Assembly (NCBI RefSeq): GCF_963675165.1
Contig: NC_087381.1
Location: 2,852,001-2,916,000, forward strand
Length of the DNA: 64,000 nt
From: Halichondria panicea
Taxonomy: Eukaryota; Porifera; Demospongiae; Suberitida; Halichondriidae
Direction of reading: 5' to 3'
Of the stretch, positions 37,203-46,868 are shown one piece after another. Below the pieces are notes generated by a model. That model was not told the DNA's origin and ran no database searches. It saw only the letters and a program-made list of their open reading frames with translations. Each line of letters starts with the position of its first letter. The stretch's first letter is position 1. The position numbers were made by a program, and so were the translations under genes.

Positions 37203-38280
37203 GGCTGGTTTGTAGCACTGCTCCAAAAAGGGGGTGGGGCTGCCTCAAGTTTGCAGAGTGAGGGGCGTGGCCCAGCTAAGAAACCTTTGCTTGATCTTGA
37301 GTGGTCTCTTTGGTTTCCAGGCAGCATGAGCTGAGGTGACTGGAGTGGTACATGGTCTGCTGCAGGCCATCCACTGTTTATGGCATGCAGGCTCCAGGAT
37401 CCTGCTGAGGATGCTCCAACCATCATGCAGATACTCTCAGTCTCACCATGCACACATGCATGGTCCACATGCATGACTGTCCAGTGTAATGATCACAAGG
37501 TATTACCAGTAATTACAGTTCTATCTTGTACCTATAGTCTCGTGAGTCAGGCGCACCTCACAAAGAGGAACGTTTGATCATGAGCCGCCTGTACGTGAAG
37601 TCATGGAACATCTGCGCCACAGTAACTGCGCATGCATGTACGCTTTATTGCTGCCTCCTATTCAAGCCACATGATACTCAATCGTGAGAATCTCATTGGT
37701 CACATTAGCATCCCACCGTGGCCCATGAACTCGCGTAAAGAATGCCATGCATGCAACGTACGGTCTCCACCAGCTAGGGAGGGCGGCTGATTCATGAGAT
37801 TAGTAGTGTCCATGTGTACATGTGTGTATAAGGTACTGTGTATAGACCGATTCAATGTGGCCACAATAATGACTCTTCCTCTTTCCCTTCAGCTCGAGCA
37901 TGTGTGTGATCTACCAGCGTGCAGCACAAGGATTAGGACGGGCTCGTGCACATAATTATCATGGCCAGTATGGGTTGAACTCGAGACTAACTTGTTCCTC
38001 TACCTCTGTGCTGTGGTGTGCATATATATAACGTTTTTGTTTTCACTCATTGTAATTATACTGACATACACGTTGAATTTTGCCCATATTGTTTTGGCCA
38101 TGTATATATACAGTCATCATTAATTGCAAAAAATAATTGTGGTATATATATATATACGCGTACGTACTGTATAAAATATTATAATTTATACTTCAGTCAT
38201 GGGTCATACAATAACAATCGTACGTGTATACATGTACACATATTATAGTAAAATAATAAAGTTCAACGTCGAATTCTAGC
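37203..38280. other. Intergenic stretch between the orphan and kinase genes
   Basis: Apart from the inverted-repeat element at 37535-37802, nothing was recognised. It should hold the promoter of the minus-strand orphan gene and the 3' flank of the kinase gene. Confidence 0.4.
37535..37802. mobile_element. Diverged relative of the 22197-22515 MITE
   Basis: The left end TAGTCTCGTGAGTCAGGCGC and the right end 'ggctgattcatgagatta' are imperfect inverted repeats of the same family. The interior shares 'tgctgcctcctattcaa', 'ctcattggtcac' and 'ggcccatgaactc' with 22197-22515. Confidence 0.7.
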
Positions 38281-41200
38281 CTAAATTTTAGGCATTTTGT
38301 CATTTTCTAACAAGTTCAGAACTTGAATCATAGTAGGTCTGTTGTCGGGACTTTCTTGAGTGCAGTTATTAATCAGATTGTGGAATTGTGGATAGTCTCT
38401 TTCGACTTCTTCAAGCATGCCCCAATAATTCTCTTCTGATGGAAATGTCTTGGTGATGACCTCACATAACAAAACACCGTAGCTGTACACATCAATTTTA
38501 GTCGTTTGTGGAACTCGTTCTCGTCTGGGATTGTAGGCTCGAGGTATCACTTCAGGGGCAGAATAAAGAATACATCCTTCGCCTTTTGTCTGAGCCTGTT
38601 GCAGGAAGTTGGCTGAGCCGAGGTCAGAGACCTTCCCCTTCCAATGGTGGTTAGGCATTTGCTGGAGGAGGACGTTGGGAGCACTCACATCACGATGGAT
38701 GATGGGTTCGTAGCGCTGGTGCAGATAGTCCAAAGCTTGGGCAATGTCGATGAAGATCGAGAGACGGTTTTTTGGTACCAGTTGATTTGTCTCGTACGCT
38801 TGTCGGAGATTCATGTCCAGAAGCTCGGTGATGATGAGAGGAGGGGACTGGTCAAACACTGCCCCAATGAAATGCACCAGGTTGGGGTGTCGTACTTCAG
38901 CCAAGAGCCTCATTTCTCTCTGAAGTCTCTCCAGATTACGTGGGCTAACAATGGCAGCAAAGAGTCGCTTGACGGCCACGCTCACTGTTCCCTCCAGCAC
39001 CTCCCCCCACCCTCCAGTGCCAATCGTTCTCAACGTGTTCACTCTGTTGGCTGGAATTCTCCACACCTCTGTGTTGTGTGCCGCCAACTCTTTCGTCTTG
39101 CCTTCTAACTCCCTCACTAGAGCTGTGATTTGAGCAGACAGGTCAGCATCTCTTTGGTTGGCCTCAGCCAATTGACGATCCTTCTCTTGCAATTGTTGTT
39201 TCAGAGTCTCCACTTGGTCTTGAGAGGAGTGGTCGCTGGCCTCATGGACTGATGAGGAACGAGCAATTGCTTGTCTGATTTTTATCATCTTTTCACTGAG
39301 TCGCTGGGCGGAGCCTCTAGTGTCATTGTGGGCCACATCCACGAGAGTCCACTTTCCAGTCGAGGGTCCGGCAACAGACGCTGAGGGACCAGTCAACTCT
39401 GTATGGGTGATTAAGTAAGTAATAGTGTGCAATCAACGTGTACTGTTGCCGGCTATACATGTACCGATACTCACCAAATCTCAGTATGGTAGTCTCAGCA
39501 ACAGGCTTATGATTCTCTAGACAGCCTCCAAACATGAGGACCTCGGTGAGTCCTGGTCCCAGATTGGCGGTTGTAGTGGAGTGACCCCTACGTGGCTTCA
39601 CTGACTCGGGAGGCGTCCCCTGGGGCACAAGTGTAGAAATTGTGTGTAGTATTGTAACTTTTCAAGAAATATGATAATTATGTGCTTTATCGTATTACAT
39701 ATGCACTATTGACAATGTTTGCGACCATTATACAAACTAAAGTGTTTTTCGCTTGCAAAACTGTATAATTATAGAGAGGTGTCCATGTGTACGTATATAA
39801 ATGTGCGTATATCATATTTCATATAAGCATATTTAATAACAATTATGCTGATAGTTCTGAGACTCACCTTTGTCCACTTGCCAGCGTCAACGTCCAGTAT
39901 CCACATGTCCCCCAGTACCTTGTTGCCTTTACCCAGTCCTCCGTGTATCAGTAGTTGAGGTTGATCCTTGCCATAGTTCAGACAACAGGCAGCATGGACT
40001 GATCTCTCCACTGGCCATGGCTCTCCCTGTACTGGCTCTACCTTAGTGACCACCTACACACAATAAACGCGTACGGTAGTATTGTACATTTCAATGTAGT
40101 ACTAAAGTCTATTTGTGTTGAGGTTGACCTTCATGATGTTGTCATAACTTCGTCATAATTATACTTCACTGAAATTCAAAGCTAAAAAGCGCTATAGATA
40201 AGCTATAGATAAGCTTCAACCAGCTAAAAGTGCATTTTCTATGTAGAGTCCCTATGGCATACTTGTCAACCACATCAACCATAAATGAAGCCATAATTGA
40301 CAACATAACTTCCAGGGCCGAACTCAACGCAAACAGATTTTAATTCCAACTCACCATGCTCCTGAAGTCGAACAGGTAGACATCATTGGCGTAACAATCC
40401 CGGCCAGGTTGGGTTCCTCCAAAGAGGACTGCCCTATTTTGGTCTACCATGGTGAAACTGAAGTCAGCACAGGGAGGAGGTCTCTTTCCTCTGAGTTCAG
40501 GGGACGACCAGACACCTGCAAGTTGATGTGGTGTTTAGAGAACAATGTAATGTTACATCATGCATCCTTGTAACATTGAAAGAAATTGAATGTAGTTTCC
40601 TAATGACGATGAGAATCCGCTCACCAGTAGCTGATATATGTACCTTGTTAAGTGCATGCATGTACGCAATAGTGAAAGTGCACGTTGACGAAAGTTACCG
40701 TTTCGAACATCAAATAGATGAAACTCGTTCGTCCGTCCACTTCTATCAGGCTGTCCATTGCTGGTGAATGTTGATCCAGGTTGTGTGGGGCCCTCAATAC
40801 CGAATCCTCCAAAGCAGCCCAGAGTTATCTTATTCAAACAGACAAGTCCACAGCCATTCTTTTTAATAGGCCGACTACCAGAAGATCGAGCTTTGGTCCA
40901 ATGGAAAGTGTCAAGATCAAGCTTGTACATGTCATTGACGAAATCGTTCCCGTCATGACCACCAAAGATATGCAGGTAATGACCTACACAAACAGAGCAA
41001 CCACTCCACTCTCCAGGGGGTTGAGGTCCAGTGGTGGGCTTGAGGCTCCATTGCTCAGTGCTGGGATCAAATACAGCAATGATATTAGAACCCAGTCTGG
41101 AACAAAGCCCCCTCCATACGTAATGGCATTTGTCAGTTTTAGCAGAGAACAAACTACTACAAGGTGGTGGTTCGACCAAAGTATCCATTTCCTGCAGGAG

Positions 41201-41415
41201 TGACGTGCGCATGGCATGAGAAAACAAATTATAGAGTATTGCCTACAGTACAGGCCCATAATAATTATTGTCTTAATCAGACTTCCATAATTGGTTGTAA
41301 AGTACCATAGACTGTACAGTAGCATATAAGTAAGCACACTAGTAACAACCCACACTCTCAACTCACCGGCTCAGCGACTCTAGTAGCTAGCTTCAAGTCA
41401 AGTCCATAAACATTC
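38281..41415 (-). CDS. Kelch-repeat, coiled-coil, protein kinase fusion (5' end incomplete)
   Basis: Six exons join in frame: 41415-41367, 41191-40699, 40515-40355, 40053-39868, 39619-39475 and 39398-38281 (stop included). The first five carry Kelch-type blades (HIFGGHDGNDFVNDMYKLDL, AVLFGGTQPG, LLIHGGLGKGNKVLGDMW, VLMFGGCLENHK). The last exon has a coiled coil (~SSQDQVETLKQQLQEKDRQL) and a C-terminal kinase domain. Kinase motifs in order are GTGGWGEV (Gly loop), AVKRL (ATP lysine), HRDVSAPNVLL (catalytic loop, Asp and Asn kept), DLGSAN (DLG instead of DFG) and APEV. The make-up resembles TKL-type kinases and should be catalytically competent. The first exon starts in mid-codon, so at least one upstream exon is missing from my model; 41604-41670 could be it. 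If exon 41191-40699 is instead first, a start at 41227 is possible. Substrate unknown. Confidence 0.85.
40103..40342. mobile_element. MITE with 'taaagtctatttgtgttgag' ends, in a Kelch-kinase intron
   Basis: The left end TAAAGTCTATTTGTGTTGAG and right end 'ctcaacgcaaacagatttta' are inverted repeats. Copies occur at 57829-58096 and, truncated on the left, at 56050-56295. It lies in the intron between 40354 and 40054 and does not touch the splice sites. Confidence 0.8.
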
Positions 41416-41680
41416 CTGCATGACATCAAAAATGACATTCAGAGCATTCAGCCCCTCCCACAAAAAGTACCTCATGAATAAATCATCTTAAATATTGTAC
41501 AAATGTAGCAATGTTCAACTAGGCTGCTAAATGTTCTGCCATGTCCAGAATGAACATGCATAATAGGGGCTGCGATACATGATGAGACCACACTCCATCT
41601 GGCCTGAGCTGTGGGTATGCCTGATGACGATCATTGGCCAGGGGTACGTAAACACTGCCTCCTCCGCCTATTAAAACAGT

Positions 41681-41708
41681 GGTTTGTGTGTGTGTGTGTG
41701 TGTGTGGG
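41681..41708. repeat. (TG)n microsatellite
   Basis: About eleven TG units in a row, then G-rich sequence. Confidence 0.8.
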
Positions 41709-42189
41709 AGGGGGATGAGCAGAGAGAAACTTGTTAGTTAGTTACTGTAATTATATCACACTTACGTCACCACTAATTGATCTCATTGGTCAACAGCTGT
41801 ACGATATTAACATACAGCCCCAGGCATGCACAGTTTTCAATCAACTTTTTCAGCAAACAGAAAGGAGCCATGCTTGACGGTACAAGACTCTAAAGCGACG
41901 GCAGAAACACAAAAGCTGCTCTCCAACAACAAGATGGCTAAGCCTCCATGGGTCCATGGGAATAGTTTAGAACATTTTAGCCAAGAAGGGCTTGAAACTG
42001 CAGCAAGGGACGTCAAAAACGCTTGGACAAGGAAGCTCCTGTAGGAGACGACTTGTTGCTCAACGTACTAGCTCTTTGACAGCTACAAAATCCGGCATAG
42101 TTTGGCTCTTTTTACAGTATGCATTGTGGATTAAATTGTTGCTAGGGGGAGGTCCTTTTATAGTGCTGCAGTCACGACGTATATGTCAG

Positions 42190-42340
42190 ATATACCACAC
42201 CTATATACTCTGAGGATATATATGCACCTCGTATATTCTCCGCTACCGTGGTTACATACCCCTCGGCTACGCCTGGAGTAACCACGGTAGCAGAGGATGA
42301 TATATATGGGTAGATATCCTCCTCGTAGGTGTGGTTAACT
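42190..42340. repeat. Fold-back element (large imperfect hairpin)
   Basis: The left arm ('ataccacaccta...cgctaccgtggttac') and right arm ('gtaaccacggtagcagagg...taggtgtggtta') are inverted over about 65 bases around the loop 'cccctcggctacgcctgga'. It could be a fold-back transposon. It directly flanks the Nudix-like relic. Confidence 0.6.
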
Positions 42341-42344
42341 CCCA

Positions 42345-43060
42345 GTAGTCACAAGACCTACACTCAACCATTCCTTCACCTCAGCTGCGTGGATTGACTC
42401 TCAGCCTGCTGGCCCTCACCGCACCCTGCTCACCACTGGGAGGAGAGGTCACGGCGAGAAAATGAGTGGAGCTATTTTCCACATTTTCAAGGGAAATCCA
42501 ACTCCTCTTCTATCTCCCTCAGGGCTGTAGTAATGGGCGTGGCATCTCCAACATCTGCCACACCACTCAATCCCAGGCCGCACTTCATCAGAAGGCCCGT
42601 GAGGCTACCACACCACCAGGAAAAAACTGTACAAAAACAGAATTTTAACAAGGCATACTTTAGTATTGCAAGAGCTTGTACACTGACAAGACTACTAGCA
42701 AGACAACCTAGGGATTTTACATGTTACATGTTACAGGCGGTTGACCTACAAGCCATACTTCAATGCAGTACACATACCGGCGGGTACCCATTACAATCCA
42801 GACCTCAGTTGAGACGTGCATACTACAGACAAACAAAATGGATGCGGTTCACACAAAGGTCTCAGTCATCACCTGAGACAACTCAGGCTCTCGCCTCTGC
42901 AGAGTGAACCTCGGAGTGATATACAGGTACTAGATATCTCTTTCCACCGTTTAATACCAGGGGAACCAGCACAGCTGCCACCTTCCTATCACCCTCTGGC
43001 CATTGTTCAACCTCTCCCTAGGCCCTGTGCTGTCTTGGTGAGCTTGGCTATCAACATGAG
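42345..43060 (-). pseudogene. Nudix hydrolase relic, resembling the CoA-diphosphatase NUDT7/NUDT8 type
   Basis: On the minus strand, pieces of a Nudix protein appear in order but in different frames. About 43005-42920 reads RKVAAVLVPLVLNGGKRYLV, about 42625 FFPGG, about 42550-42500 VADVGDATPITTALREIEEE (Nudix box core RExxEE), about 42448 LLPVVSRVR and about 42385 AAEVKEWLSV. The order and the FPGG...REIEEEL spacing fit the NUDT7/8 group. Stops follow several pieces and I could not find an intron model that restores one frame, so I call it a pseudogene. A gene with unusual splicing remains possible. Confidence 0.5.
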
Positions 43061-43213
43061 GTGGTTCCTGATTATCTGTTGATAGTTAACATGACGATCC
43101 ATTCCCGTTCGTTTACGGTAAAGGTCAATCACACAGCAAAAGTTGTTGTTCCCTTTGTTACCCACATTTATACCAAGTTCACGGACTGTGCTGTTCTAAA
43201 GAGTTATTAAGGA

Positions 43214-46200
43214 ATGGCTTTTATTTGGAGGAGAGTTCAGGCTGCTGGTGGAGTGAGACAGTCATTCTGGAAGCTTCTAAAGTGAGACAATCACCAGGCT
43301 TTCTATTTAGAGCTCACCATCAGGCATCTTTTTGTAATGTTATTTATCTAACCATTGCATAATTTGGTGTGCAATAAACTATTCCTTTTGTTGAAGTAGT
43401 TTCGTCCCTAAGTACGTGTGTGTGACATTTCCTCTGATCCTGGTAGGATGCGTGACTTGAGGGCTGGCACTCTAGTGGGTACAGATTCATTCGGGAATGA
43501 ATACTTCGAAAACAAGGATCATATATATGGTGAGTGTAATAAATTATGTGTCGACAGTATGTGTCGACAGTATTTCTTTAAGTAAGGACGTTCACGTCTG
43601 TAAAAAATTATTTTGTGTATTCCGTAAAATAACTATTCCTTGTAAAGATGTAGTCATACCTGTATTATACTGTACATGTATTGAGGCACTGAAAATTGTA
43701 TAGCTCGTACTTAGGCCGACACTAAAAATATGTTTTCACTTTTCAAGATGGTGCTACAGTAGACTCTTGTTAATCCGGTCACCTTTGGGACCATGCACTT
43801 GGCCGGAATAGCGAGGTGGCTGTATTTCGGGAAATAGCCGCGGTTTAAAAACGACCTTACCTCGAATCTAATGACTAATTTTGCGGATATGCCTCGAGGA
43901 TAATGAAGTATAATGAATCATTCTGCTCTCTATTTAAATGTAATCCAATTTTATTTTCCAAACCACACCCAAAACGTTATATCCGGCCGTAATAAACGTA
44001 TAAAATTACATTGAAAACCTTGTTTGGGGAAGCCAGTACTGGCCGGTATACGGAATAGCGAGTGGCTGTACTTCAGGGTGAGTTTTGTGCAGTAAACATC
44101 TAGCTAGCTAGCTAGCATTCCATGCCAAACCAAATGGCCAGTATATCGAGGTGGCCATACTTCAGAGGGCCGGAATAGCGAGAGTCTACTGTATTTGGGC
44201 GAAATGTTGCATATTTAGAGTGTCACCTTAACATGTAAGTACAAATAATAATTTAGCAGCAAAATCTCCCAAATTTACTATGCTTTTGAGGCAAATATAA
44301 ACTAGTGTATATATAATTATATGTAATCAACAGTTTACATAATACCTAGATAGAGTAGTGAAGTGGTTTACTTAAACAGTTACTGTATGGCGGGAAATTT
44401 TAGTGAGGTGTAAATTTCTACGTGTATACTCTGTGTATATACTCTCAAGTATTTGCTTTTTACCATTTGCCCCATAATTCCAAGTGAGCTGCAAATTGCA
44501 GTACAGTAGAACCTCGATTATCCGGAACCTCGATTATTCGGCTTGGCAGTTTTTTTTTTATCAGGTTAAATAATTCAGAAAATGGGCGTGTCCCTCAAAT
44601 GCGCATGCGCGTTACAGCTGTTACCATGGAGACATGCCTGCTTATCTTCTGCGCATGCGCAGACAACCATGTGGCACTGCTGTTTATCAATAAAGTGGGT
44701 GGATCAAGGCATGGTTTATCTATTCAATTATCCGGCATATTCACTTATCCGGCCTGCTTCTGGAACCAAGGTGTCCGGATAATCGAGGTTCTACTGTACT
44801 ACAGTCATGTATGAACCACCACACGTACGCACACATGCAGGTCGTCACAGGTGGGTGCTTTATGCGAGGAAGGACTTTGATGCAAGTCAAGTAACCCCCG
44901 AGTGGTGAGAAATTTATTATGTGGCTAGAAATGTTTGTGTCATATCGTACACTTGTAAACTGCGGACTGTCGTAAAAGAGTGTTATTAAATTACTATGTC
45001 AGTGGTAGGCCTTGGTTGAGAATTCAATATCCTAGGTTTCTTTATACTGGTATTTTGTGGTACTTGTACACGCTGTTAAATAAGCTAATGCTTGTTGTAC
45101 TTACATGTACACGTATGCTATACCTAGAGCTTATCCCTGCATAAACACTGGGCCTTGACACATATGGTTGTTTTTACCTATTATTCTTTTGACTGTTCTC
45201 AAAAAGTCAGCCTATTATTCTACAGTGGAACCTCCATAAAACGGACACCATTGGGGACCAGCCTTTTGGCCGTTATAGAGAGGTGGTCTTCCTTGGGAGG
45301 TTTCGATTTCCAGCTATGTATTTTCTACGAGTCATTTCTTGCTGCAAATGAATCTTGGGGCTTTGCTAACTGCTTCTTTAGCTCTACAAGCTTTGAAAAG
45401 GCTGTAGAGACAAGCTACAGCCAGGTTTTCACGATTGTGCAAAATAATGCTATCTCAGCAATAATTTTCTGCTAATTCTGGGTGTGGCTGTCCGTTCTGG
45501 GAGGTTATTTTCCATTGCTAAAGCTAGTTGGGGACTAGAAAGCTGCTCGTTGTACGGAGTAGAGAGGTGGTCGCTTTTGAGAGGTTGCTTTACATTGAAG
45601 TCATTGTAGTTTCAATCCGGACCTGAGCTCTTGGCTGTTATATAGCGTGTGGTTGCTATTCGGAGGTGGTCGTTAATGGAGGTTCCACTGTAGTGGTGTA
45701 CCCATTATTCCTGTTTAAAGACATCATTCTGAAAATACGATTTATTTGTAGTTGTATTGATTACAGAAAGTGAAATATAATCCTCTAATGCTAGGTTTTG
45801 CAAAAAAGAAAATACTCCTCCTAGTGGCTAGTGCTTACAGTACAGTAATAGATGTCTAGCTACATTATATTAAAATAGAACCAAGTGAAATTAGGTCTAC
45901 CAGAACTCTGAGGGTCAAATTATGCTAGTTTAGTGCCCTATTATTCTCAGTTCCTAGAAGTCTCCCAAAAATTATTATGCTAGCATATTTTGCCAAGCTC
46001 TAATAAAAACCCACTTGTAATCATACATGATAATGACAGGAGTGCTTTGTGCATTTGCTATTGCAGTGTGTGGGTGTCGGATACTCCTAGTCATGCACTC
46101 CTGATAATGATTATAGTCATTGACTTATTCGTGTATTCCCTCCCACTGTCTGTGCAGGCACCGATGGCTACATCACATGGGAGAGCACAACCCGATTGCA

Positions 46201-46329
46201 GAGCCTCTAGAGATAAGGAAGTTCCAACTAGAACACTCTGAGAACCTTTCTGGGACTGTTAGAGAGTACGTACCCTACAGCACAACTCGACCAAAAATTG
46301 AATCGTGGCAGCCTCCCACAGCTGCTTAG
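43214..46329 (+). CDS. NDUFA12: NADH dehydrogenase (complex I) accessory subunit NDUFA12
   Basis: NDUFA12 (B17.2) is an accessory subunit on the matrix arm of mitochondrial complex I. Four exons, 43214-43281, 43447-43529, 44841-44904 and 46158-46329, join in frame (GT-AG) into 128 residues, close to the usual ~145. Family hallmarks in order are GTLVGTDSFGNEYFENKDH, then RHRWVLYARKDFDASQVTPE spanning the exon 2/3 junction. HRWLHHMGEHNPI follows in exon 4, then REYVPYSTTRPKIESWQPP near the end, the YVPYSTT signature of the C-terminus. The basic N-terminus MAFIWRRVQAAGG suits mitochondrial import. Three TA-flanked MITEs sit in introns 2 and 3 without touching splice sites. No key residue appears missing and the gene looks functional. 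Confidence 0.95.
43757..44191. mobile_element. TA-flanked MITE 1 in NDUFA12 intron 2
   Basis: The ends CAGTAGACTCTTGTTAATCC and its imperfect complement (…AGCGAGAGTCTACTG) are flanked by TA. The length of 435 bp, TA target and CAGTAGA... ends resemble mariner/pogo-type non-autonomous elements. An internal block matches 3945-3975 in complement. Confidence 0.75.
44504..44796. mobile_element. TA-flanked MITE 2 in NDUFA12 intron 2
   Basis: The ends CAGTAGAACCTCGATTATCC and GGATAATCGAGGTTCTACTG are a perfect inverted pair with TA on both sides (44502-44503, 44797-44798). At 293 bp it is non-coding. The ends resemble pogo/Tigger-like families. Confidence 0.85.
45223..45690. mobile_element. TA-flanked MITE 3 in NDUFA12 intron 3
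   Basis: The ends CAGTGGAACCTCCATAAAAC and 'gttaatggaggttccactg' are inverted repeats with TA flanks (45221-45222, 45691-45692). The length is 468 bp with internal 'agaggtggtc' repeats. Confidence 0.8.
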
Positions 46330-46868
46330 TATAGTATTTAATTCCTGTATATGTATGTGTTTGCAGCATTAAGTTTAATTGTACATGTATGTCTTAGTCT
46401 GTTATTTGAAGCAGCCTGTTGTGGAGTATGGAGAAATGTCGATCCAAAAACTTACACACTCCTTACTTTTGTTATTAGACTGCAGTAAGGAGTAGTTCTT
46501 CTCAGACAACGAACGGCCTGGCCTCGAGGCTAAGTAAGGAGTGCGGAATTGTTCCCAAGTTTAGTAGGGGTGGTAGTTTAATGGCTAAGTGTGCTGTGCA
46601 TGCTCTGCATGTGACACTGGGAGAACAGCTATATAAATGTAGCTTTTGCATGAGGCCAATCAAAGATATAGGAGGGCCAATTAACTGCATGACCGGATTA
46701 ACAGTATTCATGCATGAGGTAATTGAGTCACAAATCACATGACTGGATACAAAAATTGTGAAATAACTCACTCGTGTAGCTAGCTAGCTATCATTGCCAT
46801 TGACAGTTTATTGGGATACTACAAGTACAAGAGAACAATTTGAGAACAAGCTGCGTGTGAGCTGAACA
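46330..46868. other. Intergenic gap between NDUFA12 and the saposin gene
   Basis: About 540 bases with no gene. It should carry the NDUFA12 3' end and the saposin promoter. No named regulatory motif could be assigned. Confidence 0.4.

Noticed and set aside
38644..39108. Plus-strand open frame of 154 codons
   Set aside because: Antisense to the kinase exon and without motifs of its own.
40781..41203. Plus-strand open frame of 140 codons
   Set aside because: Antisense shadow of the first large Kelch exon.
41604..41670. Upstream exon of the Kelch-kinase gene (minus strand, VYVPLANDRHQAYPQLRP)
   Set aside because: Protein-like, but no donor in the required phase was convincing, so I left it out of the gene model.
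41826..42213. Plus-strand open frames upstream of the fold-back element
   Set aside because: No recognisable motif or consistent splicing.
44384..44430. CCGTATAGCG-like start in NDUFA12 intron 2
   Set aside because: 'actgtatggcgggaaatttt' is similar but diverged and has no right end.
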